Source: Nageia nagi (Eukaryota > Pinophyta). Taken from it: a stretch of DNA of 64,000 nucleotides. This document shows positions 31,997-44,354 of the stretch, piece by piece. The notes beneath the pieces are model-generated. The model was not told the DNA's origin and searched no databases. It worked only from the letters and a program-made list of their open reading frames with translations. Made by a program: the position numbers and the translations under genes. The stretch lies in the NCBI GenBank assembly GCA_050084985.1, contig JBITNC010000002.1:31372001-31436000 (forward strand), given 5' to 3'. Within the stretch, counting starts at the first letter, position 1; each line of letters opens with the position of its first letter.

Positions 31997-34810
31997 TTCT
32001 TGGAGGCTCCTCTTCACATCCTTGGTTGGTGACTCATCTTCAATTTGGAGGTCTTCATTCTTAAACCTACTCTTCATTATGAGATAAATTCAAAATAAGG
32101 TATAACCTCCTTCATATAATCTCATTCATTATTTTTTTTTTTTACTAATGATACTGATATATCTTGGGTTATGTGTTAGTAATTTTTTTGTTATGGTCTT
32201 AATGGTAATACAATGCAATTTTTTTATCTATACTAACCTCTTATGTTAGTAATTTTTTTCCTTATTTAAAATAATAGTAAAAAAAAATTACATTTTGTCT
32301 AAAAATTATATATATATCTCTTATAAAGATTTTTTTTTTAGGATGGGATAAAGAGATTGTATTCCTTATAGTGTAATTTCTTTTTACTAATCTCTTTATT
32401 TTCTAGCAATACTAGCTATAAATTGATACATATACAAAACTTGTGTTAGTGGATAAAGTATAAACTTTTTTTTAATTAAAACAAAAAGAATTTTTATTTT
32501 ACATCTAGAGTTTTGCTTTTGGAAGCAAATATAGACATTTTTTTTATAATACACAAAATGTATATATTTTACAAGAAGGGAGTTATTTTTTTATTTAAAG
32601 GAAAATATAAGTAAATAATTTTATAATAATCTATAAAAAATTTTGAACATGTTTATTGAGCCCTTTATCGAGAAGGTGGTGACCACAAATAGGTGCATTT
32701 TGTCCTTTGCCTCCACTCACAACTAGTGCTTCACCCCTTATTGGGTGGCACTCATGTTATGGCTATCCCATGGCATCCTCCCCATTACAGCATGCTTATG
32801 AATTGATAACCATAGGAAGAGCCCCTTATCAGCTATGCCTGGCTGTGACCAAAACCCCTTTGTCTTCTTATGCACCCATTTTTTTTCTCTCCTTTTTTTT
32901 AGTGGTGGCCTCTTCCTCCAAATCGTGATGTGTGTAAACATGGCATAAAGGGATGATGTGTGGCCTCTTCCTCCTTGCATGACCTTTCTCCCTCCAATAT
33001 GCAAGTCACCAAAATAATGGAAACATTAATTGATCTAGTTGGCACAATCCTATGCACTTGAAACCCTTTATATGCTCCTCAACCAGCCCTCTGCACTTGT
33101 CTTATCATGTTACATGGAATTTGAAACCATGTCATCCCTTCCCTTTGGCCTGGGGTATATGTTGCCACCACCACATGCTAAACTTAGTTGATCCCCCCTC
33201 TTTATCTCATTTGGCTGATAGGCCCTCTCCTTCTTACCTAGCTGCTTGGTGCTCTCCCTTGCAACCCATTCCTTAATGTTTTTTTTTTCTCTCTTTACTT
33301 GACAAGCAAGCTTTTCCTCATCATGAAGTGCTTTAATTAGCTTGACTTAGCATGGAGTAAAAAGTTAAAAATTAGATTTAATGCACTTACATGAAATAGA
33401 GAGCTATTTAATTCTTGCATAGGAAGCTCATGATGACTAAGGAAGGAAATTTAATTCATTTATTGCAACTATATTTAGCCTTGATAAAGGAAAATTCTTG
33501 CATGACATTTTTTTTTCCCTTAGTTAAAATTGCTGAGGTACTCTAGTATTCAATCCTTAAAGGATCTTTTTTTAAGTGAAAGAGGAGGCAAATTGTATAT
33601 TTTTTTTACTTAAATTTTTCTATAGCATGTTAGATAAAATATTACATGTTTATTTTTTTTGTTAACTTATGTAAATATGATAATGCATGCTTCTTAATTT
33701 CTTAATGCATGCTAAGTATTTTTTTATAAAGTGATAGGTAAATGCAAACTAAGTTAATAATGCATGCCTAGGGCTTAAAATTTTTAAGTCAATTCTTACT
33801 ACTTAAATGCATTCTTAGTACTTCAATTTTGTAAGTTAAATGATGTATTTCTTTACTTAAAAAGAGCATTTTTTTTAACTTATTTAGATGCATACTTTTA
33901 AGATAAAATGATGCATGCTTATGCTTATTACTTAAAATATTAAGTTATGATGCAATTTACTTCCTTATGCAAGAATGGACTTGTGCAAAATTAGAATTGA
34001 TGTAAAGATGTTCAATACAGGTTGGTAAACAAAACACATTAGACACTTAGGTTTCAATTTTTAAATGGATGATGTTTTTTGTGCTCTTTTACTTCATGTT
34101 TTGCATTTTGCTTTATTTCTTTATGCAAACAAAAATGCAAATATTGAAATGAGAAACCCCCTAAAATGAACACATTCGCATGTACATTCTAGAACATGAC
34201 TTGTTTGGGGAGCCATGAGATGAAGACAAGTGAACTTGAGCCTTTAAGCGTGACAATTCAAATGGTAAAAAGTTCTTACTTCTCAATTTCCCTTATGTCC
34301 TCTATTAGTCTGGATATAACTCCAATAGGTGGATAGGCATGTGTGTAGTGATACCACATGTTTGCACATCTATTGAGGGATTATCCCAATAACCTAGGAG
34401 GATAACTTGGAACCTAATCAAAATTAATAATTTGGCTGATCCAATAGATGTAATAACTTTGAAAAATAGTAGGCACTTCTTCTTGTGAGAGTATAATACT
34501 AACAAAGGCAAACTAGTTGAGGATTGGTAGTACTTAGGCTCCTCTTATATGGGCATCTAGGTGAAGGTCTAATTTTAGAAAAGAAAACAAGCCTCAATAA
34601 TGTCACTCTACATCTATGGTTCTTGAGATGAGAAATGTATTTGGGTACATGGATTATTATTTGAATTATGAAACATTTGCACTTGTGAATCAAATCAAGC
34701 ATGTATCTAGTGTTAAATTTAACATGTATTATTTACTTGGTTAAAACTTAACATATAATGCTATTTAGTGAACAACATGCTTATTATTTTTTCACATCCT
34801 TGTGTAGCAA
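31997..34810 (+). other. Copia-1 long leader, no supported gene
   Basis: About 2.8 kb between primer site and gag, far longer than usual for copia. 32120-32640 is T/A-rich with many poly-T runs. 32690-33290 is abruptly C-rich with two short open frames that lack family signal. 33600-33970 repeats phrases built on aatgcatgct and actta. 34010-34760 is mixed. The composition change suggests captured DNA, or an insertion whose ends I could not define. Confidence 0.4.
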
Positions 34811-35120
34811 ATGGGAGATTCCTTTTTACCCAAACACATTCTTGATGGTTCCAACTTTGGATTTGGGAACCTTAGATGAAAGCTAAATTGCAGTCAAGGA
34901 AGCTTTGGCAAATATTAAATGAAAACCTTGTACCACCTACAGATGAGAAGGCACTAGATGCTTACAACATGAAGAATGAGTTGACAACCTCCATGATCTT
35001 TTGTGTAGTTTCAAATGATGTGCTTCTAATAAAATTATGAAGGAAATGGAATTGTAAAGAACTTCAAAGAAAATAAGAATATTCAATATGATTTTGCTAC
35101 AATGCTTTACTCCATGTCTT
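34811..35120 (+). pseudogene. Copia-1 gag remnant
   Basis: The N-terminus is clear: MGDSFLPKHILDGSNFGFGNL is the usual start of this kind of copia gag (nucleic-acid-binding shell protein). Frame changes follow, with traces such as NENLVPPTDEKALDAYN-like sequence around 34920-34970. The middle and C-terminal parts, including the zinc knuckle, are missing: the sequence passes to protease at about 35134 after only 320 bases, where a full gag needs about 1 kb. Confidence 0.65.
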
Positions 35121-35133
35121 ACTTTTTTCATCT

Positions 35134-35553
35134 AATTGGATTATTGATTCTGGTTGCACTAATCACCTATGCTTTGAAAAGGAAAAGTTTGAGAACTTTC
35201 ACAAGTATAGAAAAGATGTAGTTGTGATAGGTGATAACTCTACCCTTGAAGTACAAGGAATTAGAAGTGTGTTGATTCATGGAAAGGTTCTTGAATATGT
35301 GCTTTATGTTTCTAAGATTAGGATGAACCTTTTCTCCATGATCAAAGTTACTAGAAAATGGTACTCTTTTGAGTTCAAGTCTCAATCTTGGTGCATTAAG
35401 AAAGGACTTGCCATGTTGGTTAAAGGATCAGTGAAAGATTATCTCTACACTGTAGATCATGTTCCATCAAAGATGTGTCTTGCTACAAGTGTGTGTTCTA
35501 GAGGTAATCTTTGGCACCAATGTTTAGGGTACCTTAACCACAAGAGTATTTAA
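35134..35553 (+). pseudogene. Copia-1 protease and GAG-pre-integrase
   Basis: NWIIDSGCTNHLC holds an intact catalytic D-S-G. VVVIGDNSTLEVQGI and LYVSKIRMNLFSMIKV follow, matching the copia protease. The GAG-pre-integrase segment ends LWHQCLGYLNHKSI (normally L-W-H-x-R-L-G-H) at 35553, then a TAA. The frame from 35140 to 35553 is open. Confidence 0.8.
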
Positions 35554-36290
35554 ATAATGAAAAATCAAGAACTTATGGAAGGTTTGCCTTCAATTTATCC
35601 TTCAATTGGTCTATGCAAGAAGTGCATTATTTGCAAGATGCATAGATAAAACTTTAAAAAAGATAAGGCAACAAGAGCATCTCAACGTCTTCAACTTGTG
35701 CATTTTGATGTGATGGGTCCATTTTAGATTAAGTTTCCTAAAAGAACATATTATATCTTAACCTTCATTTATGACTTTATTAGGATGACCTTTGGGCATC
35801 TACTTGAGCACAAGGATCAAACCTTTGAGAGTTTTAAGGTTTTTAAGGCCTTTGTTGAAAATTAAACTAACCTTAAAATCAAGATGTTGAGATCAGATAA
35901 TGGGAGAGAATATAACAACAATGAGTTCAATGATTTGCTAAGTATGGAATCAAGAGGCAATTTATAATTCTTTACACTCCTTAGTAGAACGATGTTACCC
36001 AAAGGAAAAATAGGATAATTATAGAGATGGCTAGATGCATGTTGGGTAATCTTCCTAGTTTCTTATGGGGTGAAGTATTAAGCACTACTATTTATACATT
36101 GAATAGGTGTCCCAAAAAAGTTGTTCAAGGTAAAACTCCTTTTGAGGCATGGTCAATAAGAAAACCTAAAATTTCTCACCTTAGGGTATTTGGTTATGAA
36201 GCATTCTCCTACATTATTTTTGAGAAAAGGAAAAAATTGGAAAAAAGAGCTAAAAAATGCATCTTTGTGAGTTATGATAATTAGCATAAA
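35554..36290 (+). pseudogene. Copia-1 integrase
   Basis: The zinc-binding end reads LCKKCIICKMHR near 35620. The core has LVHFDVMGPF (first Asp), ILTFIYDFIRMTFG and MLRSDNGREYNN (second Asp). The block with the catalytic Glu, near 35985-36010, is damaged by a frame change and I cannot read NGVVER there. It continues with MARCMLGNLPSFLWGE, LNRCPKK, HLRVFGYEAF and RAKKCIFVSYD, ending at TAG near 36283. Confidence 0.8.
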
Positions 36291-36479
36291 GGTTACAGGA
36301 TCTACTCTCCATCCTACAAAGTAGTGTTCATTTCAAGAGATGTCAAGTTCAATAAACTTCTTGAATAATTTGCTTCTAATGAGGATGTTGATGATCTAGA
36401 TGACTCTTCAATTGCACCTAGCTGGTTAGATATTGATGTAAACAAATCACCTTAGGAACAAAACTCTCCAACTCAAAGG

Positions 36480-37440
36480 GTAAAAAGGAGCATGACCTTA
36501 AACAAATCCTTATTTTTCAAGATTAACAACAAGCATGAGCCCTTAACCTTTAAAGAAGCTTTTAAGCATGAGTGCTGGATAGAAGCCATGAAAGTGAAGT
36601 ATGAGGTTCTTATAAAAAATAAAACTTGAGACTTGGTTCCTTATCTCAATGAGAAGAATGTGATTGGCAATAAGTGGATCTACAAGTTCAAGTTCATTTC
36701 AATTGGAGATATTAAGAAATACAAGGAAAAGTTAGTAGGTAAATTTTTTGCTCAGAAACATAATGTAGATTATAAGAAAACCTTTACTCTCATGGAAAAT
36801 ATGCCTACTTTGAGAATTATCTTTGCTCTTTCTACAGCTCAAGGATGGAAATGTTTTCAACTTGACATCAAGAGTGCATTTCTCAATGGTGAATTAGATG
36901 TGAAAATCTTCATGAATCAACCAGAAGGGTTCATTTTGAAAGGTAAAGAATCCTTTATGTGCAAGCTAAAGAAGTCATTATATGGAATTAAGCAAGCAAC
37001 TAGAGCCTAAGATAGGAATATTTTAGGGTATTTTATAGACATTAGTTTCTTCAAGTGCTTTTTAGACTCTAATTTATATGTGCTCACTTAAGGAAAAGAC
37101 GTCTTGATTCTCCTTTATGTGGATGATATTTTGATTATTAGGAACAATGATGAAATCATTCAAGAGAGCATATATAAACTTAAGGCAATATTTGAAATGA
37201 TTAATCTTGGTCTCTTGCACTACTATCTTAGAATATAAGTGTATTAATACAAGGATTGTACTTATCTCAATCAATCTAACTATATATCAAATATATTGCA
37301 AAAGTTTGGAATGAAGTGTAGATATGTTGTGATCCCAATTTCTTCTAAAATCACTATTTCTCTTAGCTCCAATTCTTAGTTACTTTATGCTACAACTTAC
37401 AGGAAATTAATTGGTAGTCTTTTGTATTTGACTATTTCCA
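36480..37440 (+). pseudogene. Copia-1 reverse transcriptase
   Basis: Blocks in order: FKEAFKHECWIEAMKVKYEV; NVIGNKWIYKFKF; KEKLVGKFFAQK; MPTLRIIFALSTAQGW then FQLDIKSAFLNGELD; MNQPEGFI; MCKLKKSLYGIKQA; and the active site LLYVDDILII (Y-V-D-D intact). It then continues to YRKLIGSLLYLT near 37400. Stops are TAG or TAA, one of them at ATRA-stop, where family members have Trp. Confidence 0.88.
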
Positions 37441-38060
37441 AGTTGGATATTACCTTTGCAATGAATCTGATAGCATGATTCATGCAGAAACCTTATGTTG
37501 AGCATCATAATACTGTTAAGCAAATCTTGAGGTATGTTGTAGGGACTAAGGATCTTGTTCTCAAGTATTATAAGTTACCCTCATTTGTTCTCTTTGGATA
37601 CTCAGATTCTGACTATGGGAGAGATAGATATGATAGGAAATCAACCTCTACATATGTGTTTAGCATTGGTTTAGATGTTATATCTTGGGCTTCCAAGAAG
37701 TAGCCTACTATTTCTCTTTCAACCATAGAAGCTAAATATTGAGCCATGTCTATTGCAGCCTAGGAAGCTATTTAGCTAAGGCATATTTTTAAAAAAATTA
37801 GGTACAAGCAAGGTGGCTCATCTTTGATTTATTCAAATAATTAATCAGCTATTTCTTTGGTTAAGAATCTTATGTTCAATGAAAGAATAAAATATGTGGA
37901 AATCCATACCCATTTTATCATGGAGAAGGTTCTTGATGGCATCATACACCTGGAGTATTGTCCATCCACCTTGAACTCTGCTAATTTATTCACCAAATCC
38001 CTCTTGAAATATTAATTCTATAAGCTTAGGGATGCTATTAGGTTGAAGTCACCCTTAAGG
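37441..38060 (+). pseudogene. Copia-1 RNase H
   Basis: HHNTVKQILRYVVGT then LFGYSDSDYGRDRYDRKSTSTYVF (first catalytic Asp), ISWASKK, then LSTIEAKY (Glu) after a TAG, SAISLVKN, and VEIHTHFIMEKV ... LEYCPS. This is the standard copia RNase H order. The frame is broken only by TAA/TAG/TGA. Confidence 0.83.
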
Positions 38061-38787
38061 GGGAGTGAAGTTTGAATTATTGTATTGAATTCATGTTTGT
38101 GATGACTTCACCTTTAGAAGGATTTTGTGCTATATAGTGTTAATTTTGTTGTACACCTTTGTGGTAAGTTTGCTCTGCATGAGGAACTTGTACAAATTTT
38201 TAAAAAAGTAAAAAGATTGACCAATGTAGCGTTATTCATCTATCCATATGTGAAGAACTCTTATGTGTCTTTTGGCATCATTCAGTTATCCATATGTGAG
38301 GAACTTGTATGTGCATGCTCTATTGTAATGATGATCAAAACATGTTTTATATATAGTAGGTGATTATGAGTTTTTTAGCTTAGCATATTCATAATGACTT
38401 ATAGTGCACTATTGATCAATTCATGATGGCATTTGTGTGATTCATCTATCTTAGTTGATATGAATATGTTGCATCTAATTGATCTTGTTATTCGAGCTAC
38501 TTATGAATTGCAAATTCCTTTGAGATTGCAAGTTACTTACGTTAGGTATGTAGGCTCTTGGAGACTCTTCATAGCTTCTAGTTGGATGACTACTTCATGT
38601 ACATTGAAATTGATTGTGGTTAATGATTGTATTTGGTAAAGTAGTGAGTCTCAAACTAGATCTTGCTTACTTCACAAATATGTAAAAAGTTCTCATCTTC
38701 AGTTGTATCTATTTGGAGGAGAACTCTCTTACTTTCTCTTCTTCTTCTCTCTTATTCACTCTATCCCAATATTGCATTAAGAGGGAG
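38061..38787 (+). other. Copia-1 3' untranslated region with polypurine tract
   Basis: No coding family is seen between RNase H and the LTR, though some short open frames exist. The last ten bases, AAGAGGGAG next to TGTTGG, form the polypurine tract. A separate purine run, aaggggGAGTG near 38057, may be an older or second tract. Confidence 0.5.
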
Positions 38788-39287
38788 TGTTGGAATGTAT
38801 AATGCATTATTGTAAAGGTTTGTATAAATCCTCTTTGTAAATTTACTAATACTTAAGGGTATCATTTGATATCTTAAGTATTTAAGTGAATATGATAATG
38901 TAACTTGTCCTACACTCCATGTTATGAGCATGACCATTGGGTAAAAGGATGTGCATGTCATGCTTTTGTACATTGGATAAAAGGTTGATCCAAAGAGGGA
39001 TTTTGGCCTATAAATAGAAGGCTTCCTCTTTGTGATTACACATCAATTTGTGGAGTAAAGTTATGGTATAGGATAGTTTTTAGGAGATGAGATTAGGATT
39101 TTTGCAAAAGTTCATATTTGTGAATGAAGTGAGATCTAGTTAGTGGATGTACTCCTACTTGAAGGAACCACTTAAATCTTGAGTTATCTTTGTGAGATTG
39201 CTTTGTGAGTTATTTAGATGTGATTTGTGAGGTTACATGTGATCTTGGTAGTATAGGGTTGTGTATGTTATAGTTCAACCCCCTTCA
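38788..39287 (+). repeat. 3' LTR of Copia-1
   Basis: 500 bp, from TGTTGGAATG to CCCCCTTCA, followed by the target duplication CTTAT. Confidence 0.92.
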
Positions 39288-40815
39288 CTTATTACTCAAT
39301 GTTATTATGTGAATAAGTCCTATATATTTTTTCTACTACATAGTTGGGTCTTCACAAATCACTATACATAGGTTTAAAGTCAAAAGGTAGTTTTATTTTA
39401 TGTAAATCCTATTCTATAGGTAATATGTAAGGGAATTAAGTGTCTAAGTCCATGTTTTGGGTCTTATGGGAGTTCAAGTCTATAAGATCCAAGTTCTATA
39501 GACCTAGGTATTATTTTTGGGTAATATCATAATATGAGTCAATGGGTAATGTTCTAGAGCCCATGGATTTCCAGAGAAGAAATTGTATTGTACACCAAAA
39601 ATTAGTGGGCACTAAGTTATTCCATTAGTGGGTGTTATCAAGGGACCAAACAATAGGAAATATTTTAGTGAGTCCATTGTGTTTATCCAACCAATTTTGA
39701 GTGATGATGTCACATATTTTGTTGAAATTCAATGGGTGATAAGGCAACTCCCAGTTAACTAATAGAACCCATCAGAGCAAGTAAGACCTGTTAAGTTGAA
39801 AAGACAACTATGAGATAAGGGGAACACTTGAGTCCAATTAATCAAGAGTGTTTGACCCCTGACTCATTTCCACATGGTAGTGGCAATTTTTTCTTAGTTT
39901 TTTAATGATATATCTTCCATTAACCTCACAGTTCTCTCAACCTAGAGCTACAATGATCTTCATAAATGGTTGTAGAGAGTTATATGGCTATCGATAGAAC
40001 ATAGAGATAAATCATACCAATCAAGCTGGTAGACCATACCTCAAAAAATTAGCTATAGTTATGGCATGATGCAATGAAAGATATATCAAAGAGATTATGG
40101 TTGAGAAAGTATAAAATTCCAAAGTTTGCAAATTACTAGATGATGGTGCTGATTGTACTAAGTCACTATGCAATCTAGCATAGTTATAGATTAAAAATTG
40201 TACATTTGTAAATAAGTTTTTATTATATTTTTAATCAATAGGCTAATTAAGGGCAATAATGATGGACAAATACCCAAATTTAAATATATTCATATAAATA
40301 GTGGATTATTAGAGGTTCAAAAGGTTGGATATTTTAACAAGATTGCCTAATGTATTAAATGCTTTCATATATGATAATGCAATGCAATGATACTTTACAC
40401 TTTTCAATTTGTGGCTATTTATTCTATCTTGTGGATATTATGTATGAAATATTATCTTAAGTTGTGGCTATGTATTACGATTGTGAGAGCCCAAGAGTAA
40501 GATAGTTTACTATTCCTAATCTTGGGTATGGATTGCTACTTGTGCGGTAATGCATGTGCTAATTAGCTTTAATTTTCTTTTTGTATTTTATTTATTTAGT
40601 CTTTTTCTAGTTACCTTTACCTTTTAATCTCTTTCTAGTTATGTTTGACCTTTTGCATAGATAGAAACTAACCTATAACCCAAAGATTGAGTAGAAACAC
40701 CTATGAGTGCACTGTCCTACCAACTTCTGCTCTTTTAAGAACCCTATTATTGTAGGCAATGGAGAACATGACCAGACGAAACCCTTAAGATTACATTATA
40801 CTAATCAATAATATC

Positions 40816-42539
40816 TTATTGTGCTTATTATGGAGGTAAGCAACATAGCATATCAAATACGATAATGTAGATAGAATTGTTAACATATAGCATCACTTAA
40901 CAATTATGTTTGTATCATTATTATACTTATAATAATGGTTTTTCATAAGTCAATGGTTATAATCATGTCATTGTTATTTATAATTTTCAAGTGCAAAGAG
41001 AGCACAAAGTATGTCATTTTTTTGTAACTTGAAATGCCTAATAACTCTCCAAGTCCCCGATGAATCATTATACATCATTATTATCTCAAATTCAAAGATT
41101 GATATCAACATAAAATATAAATCAATTTATATCAATGAGGCATAGAAACATAAGCATAAATATCTTTATATTTTTTTATTAACTATTGTAGCATAAAAAT
41201 ATCTAAAAGTATAAATTTTTTCTTATTTTTGTATCATTTACAAAAAGGCATCTAATACATACAGTCTAATAATGTTTTTATTTTCCTAATTTCAACTAAA
41301 CCATCAGTCAATGTTTATTATCAAGCAACATTGAACCAGTCACTGATGCAAAATGAATACAAGATACTAGGTTAGATGTTATTCAAATATCATGGATAAA
41401 ATAGAGACTACCATCTTCATTCTATTATTGTTATTCAAAAAGTATCAATATGAAACACTACTTGAGGTTATTGTAAGAAAAAAGGGGCAAAAATAATCAT
41501 GATATGATATACCAGTAAGTCCATTAGCTTAAATTATTTATCATGATAACATGCATATTGTTCTTATCCATGAATTTTGAATTACATTACTTCAACCATA
41601 CAAGGGGAGAAATGAATCATGCCAAAAATGTAATAAAAATATTTATATGAGGTTAACCATGCATAGACATACACACATCATATTTCAATTCTTAAATTAA
41701 CATCTTTAAATTTACTTTGGAACTTCCAAAATTTGAAGACCTTCATTTCCACAAAGTGATTCCAAATAATTAATGATACCATAAACGCTTTACTCTCTAG
41801 TTCTAACCTTGGAATTGTAATTGATATAATGATAGTAGATTGCTCACCATTGCCTATGATAATCTAGCTTGTAGTTGCAAGAAAAAGGAGAAAATGAGAT
41901 AAGGTCAAACTTAAGAAAGGGTTATACCCATTCTAAGGCAATTACTTAGTCAACCCTTGGTAAAAGTGGCAAAATCTAGTCATTTTTAGCAATGATGGTA
42001 TTAGCCTAAACCAAGAAATAATAAAATACCAAACTTTTATAATAGATACACCTTGTATTCAAGTTACAAATAAGAAATTAAGGCATAGAAAAGTTAGACT
42101 TACCACTTTAGAGGTGATGAAGAGGTGAACCACGTAGTCCTCAAGATGAAAGGTGAACTCAGTATAATAGAGATGAGGTATCGAAGCACCATGCTCTTAA
42201 AGTAATTTCACCTCATAGATCCAAACATGATATACCCTTTCATTGTAAAGGAAACCCTATTTATATTCCTTATCAAGATGTTCCTATGAAAGGATAAATG
42301 CAACACATAATCAATGTTCATTAGCTGAAACTCCATAATTTCAGTTCATGATTCTTAAATGTTTGATGGGGTGAACATAATGGAAAATTGGCATGGATGG
42401 AGGCCTTAAATCATTGGAAGCACCTCCAAAAATGATGATACCTCATGCTAAAATATTTAGATGTGACTCTAACTTGAACTACCCTTTCAAATCAATAATG
42501 CTGGTACATGCTAAGGTACATTAGTGCCAGTTTGATTCT
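40816..42539. other. Unassigned DNA between Tat-1 and Copia-2
   Basis: About 1.7 kb, AT-rich, with no open frame over 60 codons, no repeat shared with the rest of the window and no LTR end. If any unique sequence exists in the window, this is a candidate, along with 1-1540. Confidence 0.4.
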
Positions 42540-42970
42540 TGAAGACTCTAGAGAACTCAAGACACCTTGAAGCATCACATTTTGATCAAATTCAAGCTTA
42601 CTATTTTAAGTCTTTACTCTCTATCTACAAATTGATACACTACAGATCAATTAATCTAGCCCATAATTGACCCATCAGCTAGCAGTGTTTCCTGTATGTT
42701 TCATTTCTTTGCATTTTAGCATTTCATTTCATATTCATTTTGTATTCTAGCTTGTAAACTAAAGGGTAAAGGTTGCTTATGACCTCTAATGTAGTGTGTG
42801 ATGTATTTGCAAGTTAGTTGTTGATGTAAGAGTGTGAATTTCATTCTCAATAAAGATTTGGGTGTTGGTTAAATTCCACTTTTTCCATTATTGAGTTTAT
42901 TATTCATACTTTGAGTTACAGAGTTGAATTATAAAGCAATTCACTCATTTGAATTTGTTTGATAACTTCA
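42540..42970 (+). repeat. 5' LTR of Copia-2
   Basis: 431 bp. Contains an AATAAA polyadenylation signal near 42849 (ctcaataaagattt), also present in the 3' LTR. Confidence 0.9.
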
Positions 42971-42972
42971 TT

Positions 42973-42986
42973 TGGTATTAGAGCTT
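42973..42986 (+). other. Copia-2 primer binding site
   Basis: TGGTATTAGAGCTT, the tRNA-Met site with one C-to-T change, two bases after the LTR. Confidence 0.85.
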
Positions 42987-43025
42987 TGTTGGATCAGTTT
43001 GGGTTCAAGAAGAAGAAGAGATGAA

Positions 43026-43780
43026 ATGGCAAGCAACTAAAATTCAATCACTATTCCAAAATTTTATGGAAGTGATTATGAGTATTGGAGTGTCCAAATG
43101 AAGACTCTCCTAAAAGGAAACGGCTATTGGGATATTGTAGAAGCTGGCTATAATGATCTAGTAGATTGGAGTGCCTTGAGTGCAGATGCAAAGAAAGAAG
43201 CAAAGGAAAATGAGAGAAAAAACTCCATGGCTCTATCCTTCATTCAAGCAGCTTTGGAAAAGAGCATCTTCTCCAAAATCTAAGCTTGAGAGAAGGCTAT
43301 CAAGGGAGCCTCAAAGTGAAAGAAGTAAAACTCTCGAAGAGAAGATAGAGAAGGCAATTTTCATCAAGAAGGTTTTGAGAACCTTGATAGAGAGATTTGA
43401 TCATGTTGCACTTATAATTAAAGTAATAAAATACCTCTCCACCATGGAAATTGATAATTTAATTGGATCTCTCACATCACATGATGAGAGAATGGCAAAG
43501 AGAATAAGAGAAGGAATAAGTAACAGTGGTGAGCAAGCATTCTCCATCAAAGAGAATGAAGGACAAGGTAGAGGTGCAAGAGGAAGAGGTAGATCTAGAA
43601 GAGGAAGAAAAAGAGGGTCTTTTGAAAGAGGAAGAGAGCAAAATTTAGAAAATGAGCTAAAATCATCATCAATGGGGAGACACTCTAGAAGAGAAGCACG
43701 TATAGGTAAAGATAAAAGAAATATGCAATGCTATTACTATAATAAATTTAACCATATTGAGTATGAATGTAGAATGAAGT
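43026..43780 (+). pseudogene. Copia-2 Gag
   Basis: Met 43026 begins MASN-stop-NSITIPKFYGSDYEYWSV, then MKTLLKGNGYWDIVEAGY and WSALSADAKKEAKEN, then MALSFIQAALEKSIFSKI up to a stop near 43281. After a deletion and frame change it resumes EEKIEKAIFIKKVLRTLIERFDHV (43340 on), LIGSLTSHDERM, a Gly/Arg-rich linker (43560-43650) and the knuckle at 43727-43770 reading CYYYNKFNHIEYEC. The second cysteine of the C-x2-C-x4-H-x4-C knuckle is Tyr. It would form the particle and bind RNA. Confidence 0.82.
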
Positions 43781-44345
43781 AAGCACATGAAGGTAAAGCT
43801 ATAAATTATGGAGAAGAAGAGCATAGTTATAGTGAAAAGCAATTATTCTTATCAATGATAAACTCTCAAAAACTTAAATATGAGACTTGGCTATTAGATA
43901 GTGGGTGCTCAAATCACATGGTTAGTGAGAAATCCTTGCTCTCCTCAATTGACTACTCCTATAAATCTAATGTGAGATTGGGATATGAGAATAGATAGGA
44001 GATTGTTGGCAAAGGAGAGATGCAAGTTTCAACAAAGAAGGGAACCATGAAGGTAAAGAACATTTACTACACTTTAGATTTAAAATAAATGTTGGAAAAG
44101 AATTATAAATTGGTGTTTGAAGATAAAATTGGCAAGATATATGATAAAAATCATGGTGAGAGACTTGTGACTACTATCCATATGAATAAAAATAAACTCT
44201 TTCCTATAAAATTTCTTGAGAAAGATGGTGGCTATGTTTTTGTGGAAATAGAGGACAAGAGTAAACTTTGGAATATGAGGCTTGGGCACTTAAAATTTTT
44301 AGAGTTTGAAAACTCTTCCAGCAATGGTGAAAGGGCTTCCATAAG
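43781..44345 (+). pseudogene. Copia-2 protease and GAG-pre-integrase
   Basis: ETWLLDSGCSNHMVSEKSLLSS carries an intact catalytic D-S-G at about 43890-43925. Then VRLGYENR-stop-EIVGKGEMQV, MKVKNIYYTLDL, and after a stop MLEKNYKLVFEDKIGKIYD, then KLWNMRLGHLKF (the L-W-H-x-R-x-G-H block, with His changed to Asn). A frame change near 44310 follows. Confidence 0.8.
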
Positions 44346-44354
44346 TAGAAGACA

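Larger units (their letters stand above)
31483..39287 (+). mobile_element. Copia-1: complete Ty1/copia element
   Basis: A 7.8-kb element with two 500-bp LTRs (31483-31982 and 38788-39287) and an exact 5-bp duplication CTTAT at 31478-31482 and 39288-39292. It has a tRNA-Met primer site and a short purine tract. Coding order is gag remnant, protease, integrase, RT, RNase H, which defines copia. It has an unusually long 2.8-kb leader before gag, and gag itself is largely deleted. The LTRs differ at several percent of positions by eye. It interrupts the 3' LTR of Tat-1. Confidence 0.92.
18622..40815 (+). mobile_element. Tat-1: large Tat-type Ty3/gypsy element
   Basis: A plus-strand element with LTRs of about 1.9 kb at 18622-20532 and at 31123-40815, the latter split by Copia-1. 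The internal region is about 10.6 kb and carries gag, protease, an extra RNase H, RT, the gypsy RNase H, integrase and a long unknown downstream ORF. Protease through RNase H share one reading frame (22393 to about 25030). The extra RNase H marks the Tat lineage of plant gypsy elements. Its position before RT differs from Tat-2 in this window. All coding parts are broken by stops and frameshifts. LTR outer limits are judged from where the two repeats stop aligning; I could not find a clean target duplication. Confidence 0.8.
31123..40815 (+). repeat. 3' LTR of Tat-1, split by Copia-1
   Basis: The two parts 31123-31482 and 39288-40815 together match 18622-20532. The junction sequence gggtcttat + tactcaatgttattatgt is continuous in the 5' LTR (gtcttattacctgatgttgctatgt near 18992), which proves that Copia-1 inserted here later. 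I see no clear purine tract just before 31123, so the start is approximate. Confidence 0.75.

Noticed and set aside
32707-33276. Two open frames in the C-rich block of the Copia-1 leader
   Set aside because: Overlapping frames are open on both strands, as expected from base composition, and no domain is recognisable.
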